A stretch of DNA of 47,876 nt, taken from assembly GCA_005790545.1 (NCBI GenBank), contig SXUL01000021.1, positions 1 to 47,876 of the forward strand, read 5' to 3'. The notes beneath the pieces are model-generated. The model saw only the letters and a program-made list of their open reading frames with translations. It had not been told where the DNA came from and searched no databases. Shown piece after piece: positions 23,385 to 30,081 of the stretch (position 1 is its first letter; every line of letters starts with the position of its first letter). This DNA comes from Planctomycetia bacterium. GTDB taxonomy: Bacteria > Planctomycetota > GCA-002687715. The position numbers and the translations under genes were made by a program.

Positions 23385-24980
23385 TCAAGCCAGCCGACTC
23401 TTCCGGATGCCGTAGATGAGATAGACGAAGACGCCGATGGCGAGCCAGATGACGAAGCGCAGCCAGTTGGAGGACTCGAGCCCGAAGATGAGGCCGATAC
23501 AGGCGAGGGCCGAGATGATGGGTGTGAAGGGGTAGCCCGGCACGCGGAAGGGGCGCGGGCGATCAGGATCACGCTGACGCAGCACGATCACACCGATGGA
23601 CACCAGCACGAACGCGAAGAGCGTGCCGATGTTGGTGAGCCCGATGGCCTGATCCGGTGTGAGCAGCGAACAACTCAGAGCCACCACAATGCCCGTCACC
23701 CAGGTGTTGAAGGCCGGCGTCTGGAAGCGCGGATGAACGCTCGCGAACTTCTTCGGCAGCAAGCCATCGCGGGCCATTACGTAGAAAATGCGCGTCTGAC
23801 CGAGTTGGAAGACGAGCAGCACCGCAGCCATTGCAACCACCGCGCCAAAGGCCATGGCCGTCGATGCACCGGTCATGCCGATGTGCTCGAACGCCATGGC
23901 CAGCGGATCGTTGCCTTCGAGTTTGTCCCACGGAACGATGCCGGTCAGCACCAGTGCCGCGGCGATGTAGAGCACGGTGCAAAGAACGAGCGACCAGATC
24001 ATGCCGCGCGGCAGATCCTTCTGCGGATTGCGGCACTCTTCGGCGGATGTGCTCACGGCATCGAAGCCGATGTAGGCGAAGAACCCGAGCGCCGCACCAT
24101 GCCAGACCCCGGTGAAGCCGTTGGGCATGAAGGGCTGCCAGTTCTTCGGATCCACATGCCCGAAACCGAGGGCGATGAAGACGCCGACCAACAGCACTTT
24201 CAGCACCACCATGGCGGTGTTCATGCGTGCGCTCTCGCGGATGCCGCGCACCAGCAGCACCGTGAGCAAGAGCGTGATCGCCATGGCCGGCAGATTCACC
24301 CCCAACACCGCAGCGCCAAAGAAGGGCAGGGTCACGCGCGGCGCGGCGGCAAAGGCATCAAGCACTTGGCGAGCAGAAGTTGCCAGAGCGGCTGGATCGG
24401 GACGTGCACCCGTTGCCTTGGCCACGAGGTCTGCCGCAGCGGCGGGGTCGGCGAGAGTGCTGGTTGCCTCCGCCACCCGCGCTGTTGCCGTCTGAAAGTT
24501 GGTGCAGAGCCAGTCCGGAACGTGCCACGCCCCGTCACTCAGTCCTCGCAGCAACGCATTGAAGTAGTCGGCCCAAGCTTGCGCCACATACACGTTGCCG
24601 ATGGCGTACTCGACGAGGAGATCCCAGCCGATGATCCAGGCGATGAGTTCTCCGAACGCGACGTACGAATAGGAGTAGGCGCTGCCGGCCACGGGAAACA
24701 TGGCCGCGATCTCGGCGTAGCAGAGCGCCGCGAAGCCGCAGGCCACCGCCGTGAGCGCGAAGCTCAAGCTCACCGCGGGTCCGGCGCCGACGAAGAGCGA
24801 ACCATCGCCGAGCGTGCGCCCGGTGATCATCTCCTTGATGGAGGAGAAGAGACCCGCACCGATGATGGCGCCGACGCCGAGCATGGTGAGGTCGAAGGCG
24901 CCAAGAGTCTTCTTGAGGCCCGTGCCGTGTCCGCTTTCGCGGAGCGCAGCGTCCATGGACTTCCTGCGGAAGAGGTTCAT
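23385..24980 (-). CDS. APC-family amino acid permease (CAT-like)
   Basis: 531 aa. Twelve or more hydrophobic helices. N-terminal LTMLGVGAIIGAGLFSSI is the APC unwound helix-1 signature (GxGxxIGAGLF). CAT-type features: AYSYSYVAFGELIAWIIGWDLLVEY, GFFAYIGFDAVSTSAEECRNPQKDLPRG and LTNIGTLFAFVLVSIGVIVLR. The helix 3-5 loop (residues ~170-235) is an Ala-rich insertion of about 60 residues, longer than usual. It imports cationic or neutral amino acids by proton symport; substrate unknown. It is divergent from the sigma factor with a 44-nt gap. Confidence 0.9.
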   Translation of the reverse strand: MNLFRRKSMDAALRESGHGTGLKKTLGAFDLTMLGVGAIIGAGLFSSIKEMITGRTLGDGSLFVGAGPAVSLSFALTAVACGFAALCYAEIAAMFPVAGSAYSYSYVAFGELIAWIIGWDLLVEYAIGNVYVAQAWADYFNALLRGLSDGAWHVPDWLCTNFQTATARVAEATSTLADPAAAADLVAKATGARPDPAALATSARQVLDAFAAAPRVTLPFFGAAVLGVNLPAMAITLLLTVLLVRGIRESARMNTAMVVLKVLLVGVFIALGFGHVDPKNWQPFMPNGFTGVWHGAALGFFAYIGFDAVSTSAEECRNPQKDLPRGMIWSLVLCTVLYIAAALVLTGIVPWDKLEGNDPLAMAFEHIGMTGASTAMAFGAVVAMAAVLLVFQLGQTRIFYVMARDGLLPKKFASVHPRFQTPAFNTWVTGIVVALSCSLLTPDQAIGLTNIGTLFAFVLVSIGVIVLRQRDPDRPRPFRVPGYPFTPIISALACIGLIFGLESSNWLRFVIWLAIGVFVYLIYGIRKSRLA

Positions 24981-25024
24981 GGGGGCGGATTCTATGAGCG
25001 CGCGCGGGATAGCATGGCCGCGTC

Positions 25025-25702
25025 ATGGAACGCGAGGACCACACGAGCTGGACCCTGGTGGGGCGCGCGGCGGCCGGGGAGGCCGGTAGTCGTGAGGCTT
25101 TTGCCCGCGTTTATGGCCATGTGATCTCCGCCTACCTCTCGGCCCGCTGGCGCAAGCCCCCGCAGCACGAAGAAGTGCTGGATGCGGTGAACGAGGTCTT
25201 CCTGCAGTGCTTCAAGGAGGGTGGCGCGCTGGGGTCGGCAGAGCAGCGGCGGGCGGGGGGCTTTCGCGCCTATCTCTATGGCGTCACGCGGAATGTTGCT
25301 GGCAGTCTGCGTCGCCGCGGGACGCATGAAACACAGCCGGAGGAGGATGCGCCGGAGCGTGCAGACTCCGAGATTTCCCCCTCGCAGACGTTCGACCGTG
25401 CCTTTGCAGAGGCAATCACGAGAGAAGCGCGCTACCTCATGTCCGTGTGGGCCGTCACGGACAGCGCTGCGGCGACACGCCTGAAGGCCCTCGAACTTAT
25501 GTACGAGGAGAGCCTGCCCAGCCGCGAGGTGGCCGCGCGGCTTGGTCTTGAACCAGAGGCTGTCTACCCGTTGCTCAGCCGCGCGCGAAAAGACTTCAAG
25601 GCCGCGCTTCTGCAGGTGATGGCCGAGCGACATCCCGGCGAGACCCGGCCTGAGATCGAACGCCGCTGCGTCGATGTTCTGGGTGCATTGGCGCGACGCT
25701 GA
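25025..25702 (+). CDS. ECF-like RNA polymerase sigma factor
   Basis: 225 aa. Region 2 is recognisable in REAFARVYGHVISAYLSARWRKPP...VLDAVNEVFLQCF...FRAYLYGVTRNVAGSLRR, and region 4 as a helix-turn-helix in LKALELMYEESLPSREVAARLGLEPEAVYPLLSRARKDF. A charged linker (HETQPEEDAPERADSEIS) joins them. No anti-sigma gene is adjacent: upstream is the divergent permease, downstream the RNA-like locus. Planctomycete-type ECF groups are often paired with kinases instead; none is seen here. Whether it drives the adjacent promoter at 25878 is open. Confidence 0.8.
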   Translation: MEREDHTSWTLVGRAAAGEAGSREAFARVYGHVISAYLSARWRKPPQHEEVLDAVNEVFLQCFKEGGALGSAEQRRAGGFRAYLYGVTRNVAGSLRRRGTHETQPEEDAPERADSEISPSQTFDRAFAEAITREARYLMSVWAVTDSAAATRLKALELMYEESLPSREVAARLGLEPEAVYPLLSRARKDFKAALLQVMAERHPGETRPEIERRCVDVLGALARR

Positions 25703-25877
25703 TGGGTATTGAGGCGAGGACGGGAAGAGGATGCAGAGGTCGCGTCGGTCCAGGACGCTGTGAACGCGTGAGCAAGAATGGCTTGACGCCCTAGGTTCAA
25801 GCGGCACAAGAGGTTTTGCCGCAACACCACCAGAATCCGTAAAACCCGAGTTCGCTGCCGGAAATCCACCACTTTTC

Positions 25878-25905
25878 TTGTCAGGAAACGGCGCGCCGTT
25901 CTAAT
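25878..25905 (+). promoter_or_regulatory. Near-consensus sigma70-type promoter with palindromic spacer
   Basis: TTGTCA (25878-25883, 5 of 6) and TCTAAT (25900-25905, 5 of 6) are separated by 16 nt. This is the best match to the housekeeping consensus I found in the window. Expected start of transcription about 25912, a few nt before the rod-like inverted repeat at 25921. Confidence 0.55.
25887..25900. promoter_or_regulatory. Perfect 14-bp palindrome within promoter spacer (candidate operator)
   Basis: AACGGCGCGCCGTT fills almost the whole spacer between the two promoter hexamers, where a dimeric repressor or a MerR-type activator would bind. The flanks CCACCAC (25866-25872) and GTGGTGG (25907-25913) also pair, so as RNA the region could form a hairpin ending the sigma factor transcript; I cannot separate these readings. 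Confidence 0.4.
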
Positions 25906-25920
25906 GGTGGTGGCAGGAGG

Positions 25921-26057
25921 GGCCGCCCGGGAATCGGGTGAGGCCTCTTCTGGATCTGAAGTGCGACGTTTCCGCCGGAACGCAAAGGGTTCTCAAAGTT
26001 CCGGTGGGTGCGAAGTGCTGCGGATGCAGAAGAGACTGATCCGGAACCCGGGCGGCC
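25921..26057 (+). ncRNA. Candidate rod-like structured RNA, about 137 nt
   Basis: The two ends are exact inverted repeats: GGCCGCCCGGG (25921-25931) with CCCGGGCGGCC (26047-26057). Inside, CTCTTCTG (25945-25952) pairs with CAGAAGAG (26027-26034), then ATCTG/CGGAT, AGTGC/GTGCT (with wobbles), a 2x2 GA/AA loop, and the top stem CCGCCGGAAC (25972-25981) with GTTCCGGTGG (25998-26007, one wobble) closed by a 16-nt loop. Nearly every base is paired or lies in a small near-symmetric loop. No plausible reading frame covers it. A strong promoter precedes it. It is rod-like as SRP and 6S RNAs are, but the SRP GGAA tetraloop motif and a clear 6S central bubble are absent. 26058-26314 shows nothing further that I recognise. 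Confidence 0.5.
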
Positions 26058-26314
26058 AGCGCCTCTAGCTGTCACCACAACTGACACGCACGGCACCATG
26101 CGCTCATGTCCTGCCGCCGTGCTTCGCTGATCGCACGCAGCGTCTCTTGCTGCCATTTCTCGGGCCATGTCCGCAGCGGCGTTCTGCGTCGTCCATGTAG
26201 ACGCATTCGCGTCGCGCGGGCCTGCCGCGCGGAAGCCTTCGGGAGCGGAGCGGGCGGCGATTGATTGCAGCTCGCACTACAATCGTGGCTCGTGCGGCTG
26301 GAGTGCGCACTCCC

Positions 26315-27646
26315 ATGAATCCGAGTCCGTTCTGGAATCCCAAGGTCGAGAGTCTCACACGTCCGGAGCTTGACGCACTGCAGGTAGCGAAGCTCAGACG
26401 GGCTGTGCGCCATGCCGTGGAACGCAGCCCGTTTCACCGGCGGAAGCTCGAGGCGGCGGGCGTGACAGGGGAGTGCATCAGGAGCCTCGCGGACTTGCGG
26501 CGCATTCCATTCACAACGCGCGAGGAGTGGATGAGTTGCCAGGCATCGACGCCGCTCTTCGGAGACCTTCTCGCGCACCCGCGCGAGAAGGCCATCCGCT
26601 ATCACCTCACCAGCGGCACCAGCGGCAAGAACCCGCTGCGCGTGCTCGACTCGCGTCGCGACTGGCAGTGGATCGCCGAGTGCTGGGCGGTCGGCTTCTG
26701 GGGTTTCGGCGTGCGTCCGGCGGATACGGTCTTCTTCGCCTTCAGCTATGGCTCGTTCATCGGGTTCTGGGGTGCGCACTACGCCTGCGAGAAGATCGGC
26801 GCGCTCACGCTGGCCTCCGGCAACATGCCGACGGACATGCGTGTGCGTCAGATCCTCGAGATGGGCGTGACCACGGTTTGCGCCACGCCCACTTACGCGC
26901 TGCGACTCGCGCAATCCGCTGCGGAACAGGGGCTCGACATCAAGGGCAGCGCGGTGAACAAGGTGATCGTGAGCGGCGAGCCGGCGGGCAGCATCCCGGA
27001 GACGAAACGGCTGATCGAGGAAGCTTGGGGCGCAAAGGTGGCGGACACCGCGGGCATGACGGAACTCGGCACCATCTGCATGTTCGAGTGCAGCCATCAG
27101 CCGGGCGGCATGCACATCATCGAGGATCACTTCCTTGAAGAAGTGCTCGATCCCGAGACGGGCATGCCGGTCGCGTACGGCGAACGTGGTGAGCGCGTCG
27201 TCACATCCTTCGGGCGCGAGATGATTCCGGTGCTTCGCTACCGCACGCGGGATCTGGTGGAACGGGTGCCTGCCGCGCGCTGTGGCTGCGGTCGCGTTTA
27301 TGACATCTACGCCGGCGGCATTCTCGGTCGCGTGGATGACATGTTGCTCATTCGCGGCACCAACGTGTATCCGCGCGCCATCGAGAGCATCGTGCGCTCG
27401 CATCCGGAAATCGACGAGTTCCAGATCGTGGTGGCGAAGGCAAACGACATTGACGAGATCACGCTGCGTGTGGAGTTGAAGCCGGGCACTGCTGATGGCT
27501 GGCCCGCGCTCGAGAAACAGCTGCACTTCGATCTCAAGGAGGCGCACGAAATGCTGCGCTTCAATGTGGAGCGAGCGGCGGATGGCAGTTTGCCGCGCTT
27601 CGAACTGAAGGCACGTCGTGTTGTGGACCAGAGGAAGAAGTCATGA
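26315..27646 (+). CDS. PaaK-like phenylacetate/aryl-CoA ligase (AMP-forming)
   Basis: 443 aa from ATG 26315. Activates an aryl or acyl acid to its CoA thioester through an adenylate. Seen: FWNPKVESLTRPELDALQVAKLR entry typical of PaaK, HLTSGTSGKNPLRVLDS (phosphate loop), PTYALRLA, VIVSGEPAGSIPETKRLIEEAWGAKVADTAGMTELG (adenine/acceptor region), PVLRYRTRDLVE and ILGRVDDMLLIRGTNVYPRAIE before the mobile C-terminal domain. Likely aromatic acid catabolism or a side-chain activation step; no phenylacetate epoxidase genes are nearby. The small gene at 27643 overlaps its stop (ATGA). Confidence 0.87.
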   Translation: MNPSPFWNPKVESLTRPELDALQVAKLRRAVRHAVERSPFHRRKLEAAGVTGECIRSLADLRRIPFTTREEWMSCQASTPLFGDLLAHPREKAIRYHLTSGTSGKNPLRVLDSRRDWQWIAECWAVGFWGFGVRPADTVFFAFSYGSFIGFWGAHYACEKIGALTLASGNMPTDMRVRQILEMGVTTVCATPTYALRLAQSAAEQGLDIKGSAVNKVIVSGEPAGSIPETKRLIEEAWGAKVADTAGMTELGTICMFECSHQPGGMHIIEDHFLEEVLDPETGMPVAYGERGERVVTSFGREMIPVLRYRTRDLVERVPAARCGCGRVYDIYAGGILGRVDDMLLIRGTNVYPRAIESIVRSHPEIDEFQIVVAKANDIDEITLRVELKPGTADGWPALEKQLHFDLKEAHEMLRFNVERAADGSLPRFELKARRVVDQRKKS

Positions 27647-27843
27647 CGGAAATGAAGGACATGCTGGGCCGGCCCGCGACGGCCATGGAAGCGGAACTCC
27701 TCGATGTGCACGCACGCCTGCTCCACCTCGCGCAGCGCACGGATCTTCCGCCCTGCGTGGCTTCAGGCTCAGAGGCCGCCCTCGCGCTCACTTGGCAGAT
27801 GGCCAACGATCTCGGGTTCGCCGTGGACGGTTCGGCACGCTGA
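27643..27843 (+). CDS. Small hypothetical protein coupled to the CoA ligase
   Basis: 66 aa, acidic and helical in character, one Cys (DLPPCVASG), no signal peptide or membrane segment. The ATG overlaps the TGA of the upstream ligase gene, the usual sign of translational coupling, which argues it is real. No family recognised. It might be a binding partner or regulator of the ligase; that is inference from position only. Confidence 0.55.
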   Translation: MTEMKDMLGRPATAMEAELLDVHARLLHLAQRTDLPPCVASGSEAALALTWQMANDLGFAVDGSAR

Positions 27844-28190
27844 GCGGAGCCAAGGTCCCTCGGGGCCATGGGTTAGAGCGAGGGCACCGCGGCAGGAATG
27901 GCAACGAAACTGCTTGTCAGCGGAGCATGGTTCTGGGTCCTGTTCATTCCTCGCTGATCCCGCGGGTTTCCCGCACTTTTCTGCTTGCCGCAGCCGCTAC
28001 GGCCGACCTATACTCGGACTCGCGAGCACCGCCTTCTGCGCTGCTCAGCCCGCTGCCGAGAGCATCGCTCCGGCAGCCTGATCGCTTACCTGGTGTGCGG
28101 CGCCAGCCTCCCATTCGCTGGCGCCATTCATCCCGCGGGAGGTGCTGCCAGCGCCCCCCGCGGTTCTTTTTTCCGCGCGAGGCGCCACGA
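27844..28190. other. 347-nt intergenic region with several hairpins
   Basis: No gene is supported here. Besides the terminator it holds a perfect 9-bp stem GGCGCCAGC (28099-28107) with GCTGGCGCC (28117-28125), the palindrome TCCCGCGGGA (28131-28140), and CGCGG/CCGCG (28159-28163, 28173-28177) around a T-rich loop. The cluster lies directly 3' of the minus-strand Rid gene and probably ends its transcript. It does not resemble the four-copy repeat. Confidence 0.5.
27962..27981 (+). terminator. Rho-independent-type terminator after the ligase operon
   Basis: GCGGG (27962-27966), 3-nt TTT loop, CCCGC (27970-27974), then ACTTTTC: a short GC stem followed by a T-rich tail, about 118 nt after the stop of the small gene. 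This is the only hairpin in the window with a real T-run behind it. Confidence 0.5.
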
Positions 28191-28592
28191 TCAGTGCACA
28201 GCTTCGCCGTCGATCTCGATGACGGAACCGGGCTCGAACAGGCCGGTCACACCGATGAGGATCATGGCGGGATAGACCGGACCGAGTTCCTGCTGCCAGA
28301 TTGCGCCGATGGCTTTGAGTTGCGTCTGGTACGCGGCGACATCCGTCACATGAATCTTGAGTTTCACGAGATCCACAGGGGTGAAGCCCGCTGCACCGAG
28401 AGTGCCGCGCAGGTTTTTGAGCGTCTGCCGGATCTGCGGCAGCAGTTCGCCGGGTGAGACGATGCGTCGCTGTTCATCAAAGGCCACATGGCCCCCGAGC
28501 ACGAGGCGCCTCCCTCCCGTCACAAGAGCGGCATCGGAGTATCCCCTTGGGGGAGTTGCACCGGGCAGATTCACAAAGCGGATCTCGCTCAT
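28191..28592 (-). CDS. Rid/YjgF/UK114-family protein, atypical subgroup
   Basis: 133 aa. Overall fold features: LVLGGHVAFDEQRRIVSPGELLPQIRQTLKNLRGTLGAAGF, DLVKLKIHVTDVAAY, GPVYPAMILIGVTGLFEPGSVIEIDGEAV. Canonical RidA deaminates 2-aminoacrylate-type imines using an Arg in the PARS(T)-like segment; here the segment reads PAMILIGV, without Arg. It therefore probably belongs to a Rid subgroup lacking imine deaminase activity, perhaps with another ligand. It is divergent from the selenoprotein operon with a 68-nt gap, so the two may share regulation. Confidence 0.85.
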   Translation of the reverse strand: MSEIRFVNLPGATPPRGYSDAALVTGGRRLVLGGHVAFDEQRRIVSPGELLPQIRQTLKNLRGTLGAAGFTPVDLVKLKIHVTDVAAYQTQLKAIGAIWQQELGPVYPAMILIGVTGLFEPGSVIEIDGEAVH

Positions 28593-28660
28593 GCCGCGAT
28601 GCTATCCGCGAGTTCCGGACACGGAGCGCGGGTAGCCTCCAGCTGCGCGAGGTACACCCC

Positions 28661-29215
28661 ATGGCATGGATCGGTCTTGTGAGCGAAGCAGCGGCTGAAG
28701 GACGAGTGGCAGCGAGCTACGCGGCGGCGCGGCACAGGGCGGGCAGGGTCTACGGCATTGTGCGGCTCATGAGTCCGAACCCTGACGTGCTGGACGCCAG
28801 CATGGCCTTCTACATGAAGCTCATGAAGGGTCCGTCGCCTCTGTCGCGACGGGAGCGCGAACTGCTGGCCGTGGTCGTGTCCGCGTCCAATGAGTGTCGC
28901 TATTGAATGCTGGCGCACAGTGACGACCTCCGGTCGGAGGGCATGGACGCGGCCATGGTGGGCAAGGTGCAGCACGGGTGGCGGAACGCCGGACTGGCCG
29001 CCCGGGAGAGCGTGCTCGCAGCGTTTGCTGAACAGCTCACTCTGGAGCCCGGTGCGATGTGCGCAGCGGACCTCGCTCCATTGCGGGCGCAGGGCTTGGA
29101 CGACCGTGCCATCCACGATGCAGTGCAGGTCATTGGCTACTTCAACTACATCAATCGCGTGGCGGACGGGCTGGGGCTCGAGCTTGAGCCGGACATGGAC
29201 CCACCTACAACATGA
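28661..29215 (+). CDS. AhpD-like peroxidase-related selenoprotein (CxxU), in-frame TGA read as Sec82
   Basis: 184 aa if TGA at 28904-28906 is decoded. The frame before the TGA (RERELLAVVVSASNECRY) and after it (MLAHSDDL...QVIGYFNYINRVADGLGLE) together make one carboxymuconolactone decarboxylase/AhpD domain, closest in style to the uncharacterised peroxidase-related family (TIGR01926). The catalytic pattern E-x11-C-x2-C-x3-H is preserved as E67, C79, U82, H86, so Sec occupies the peroxidatic cysteine position. GAGG lies ahead of ATG 28661. A SECIS-like hairpin follows. The ATG directly after the TGA gives a shadow start without its own ribosome site. First gene of a four-gene overlapping operon; probably reduces hydroperoxides. 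Confidence 0.85.
28927..28940 (+). promoter_or_regulatory. Candidate bacterial SECIS hairpin for the AhpD-like selenoprotein
   Basis: CCTCC (28927-28931) pairs with GGAGG (28936-28940) around loop GGTC. The loop starts 26 nt after the UGA and its first two bases are GG, matching the known bacterial SECIS rule. The minimal stem is only 5 bp, shorter than the E. coli example. Confidence 0.65.
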
Positions 29216-30081
29216 TCCGGCGGGACAACGGTCCCGCGTTCCCTTTGAGCAACACCCGCATCATTGCCCTCATTGATCTTCTCGGCGACGAGAACACGGC
29301 TGTGGCCCGCGCCGCTCGCACGGAGCTGATGCGCGCCGGGCGCACGGCCCTTGAGGCCATCGAAGCGGCCGCATCTGCAGATGGTCCGCGCCTGCGCCTG
29401 CGTGCCCGACAGCTGCTCGATGTCGTGCGCACCACGGTGGCCACCGAGGATCTGGCCGCGCTTCTCGCCACAGGCGAGCCGGACCTCGAAACCGCGCTCG
29501 TCCTGCTGGCGCAAACGGAGCATCCCATCCTGCGCGCCGATGAGGTCGGTGCCGCGCTCGATGAACTCGCGCATGGCGTGAACGTCGCGAAACGTGCCAT
29601 GAATGGCCCGGAGGCGAGCGTGCACGCGCTCGTGCACGAGCTCTTCGCAGTGCGCGGGTTCAGTGGGCGCGCGGCCGAATTGGAACAGATCGAGAGCAGC
29701 CTCATCGATGAGGTGTTGCGGACGCGCCGTGGCATCCCGGTGAGCCTCGCTGCCGTGGCGATGCTGGTCGGACGACGCTGTGGGCTCAGCATGGCGGGCA
29801 TCGGCACGCCGGGCCATTTCCTCGTGCAGATTGGCGATGGGTCCCGGCAGCATGTGCTTGATGCGTGCAGCGGCAAGCTGCTTACGCGGGCCGCCTGCCG
29901 GGCGCTCCTCGCGGGCTTCCGTATCGAATTCAAGGATGAGTTCCTTGCCACGGTCCCGGACAAGGAGCTTTTGAAGCGCACGCTGCGCAATCTGCATCGC
30001 CTGCACATGGGACGCGAGGATGACGTGCGCGTGCAACGCGTGCGCACGCTGCTCGCCGCCGCGGGCGAACAGGTGCCCTGA
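29212..30081 (+). CDS. SirB1-family (UPF0162, transglutaminase-like) protein
   Basis: 289 aa; ATG 29212 overlaps the upstream TGA (ATGA). Seen: LIDEVLRTRRGIPVSLAAVAMLVGRRCGLSMAGIGTPGHFLVQIGDG, the SirB1 core (RRGxPxSL...GxPGHFL). The N-terminal ~90 residues are helical and HEAT-like (AARTELMRAGRTALEAIEAAA). The C-terminus LLKRTLRNLHRLH is also a family feature. Cytoplasmic; family function is unproven, although the fold is that of transglutaminase/papain-like proteins. It ends TGATG, sharing a base with the kynureninase start. Confidence 0.8.
   Translation: MIRRDNGPAFPLSNTRIIALIDLLGDENTAVARAARTELMRAGRTALEAIEAAASADGPRLRLRARQLLDVVRTTVATEDLAALLATGEPDLETALVLLAQTEHPILRADEVGAALDELAHGVNVAKRAMNGPEASVHALVHELFAVRGFSGRAAELEQIESSLIDEVLRTRRGIPVSLAAVAMLVGRRCGLSMAGIGTPGHFLVQIGDGSRQHVLDACSGKLLTRAACRALLAGFRIEFKDEFLATVPDKELLKRTLRNLHRLHMGREDDVRVQRVRTLLAAAGEQVP

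Noticed and set aside
25783-25871. tRNA-like pieces (TAGGTTCAAG and a later ATCCACCA)
   Set aside because: No cloverleaf can be drawn; acceptor and anticodon stems do not pair.
25921-26057. Calling the rod-like element 6S or SRP RNA outright
   Set aside because: The SRP apical GGAA motif is missing and there is no clear large central bubble as in 6S; only the overall shape agrees.
25881-26168. 95-aa minus-strand ORF
   Set aside because: It covers the promoter and rod RNA, has no domain or start signal, and its existence follows from GC-rich composition.
28907-29215. Separate 102-aa gene starting at the ATG after the TGA
   Set aside because: It has no ribosome site of its own and is the C-terminal half of the same AhpD-like domain.
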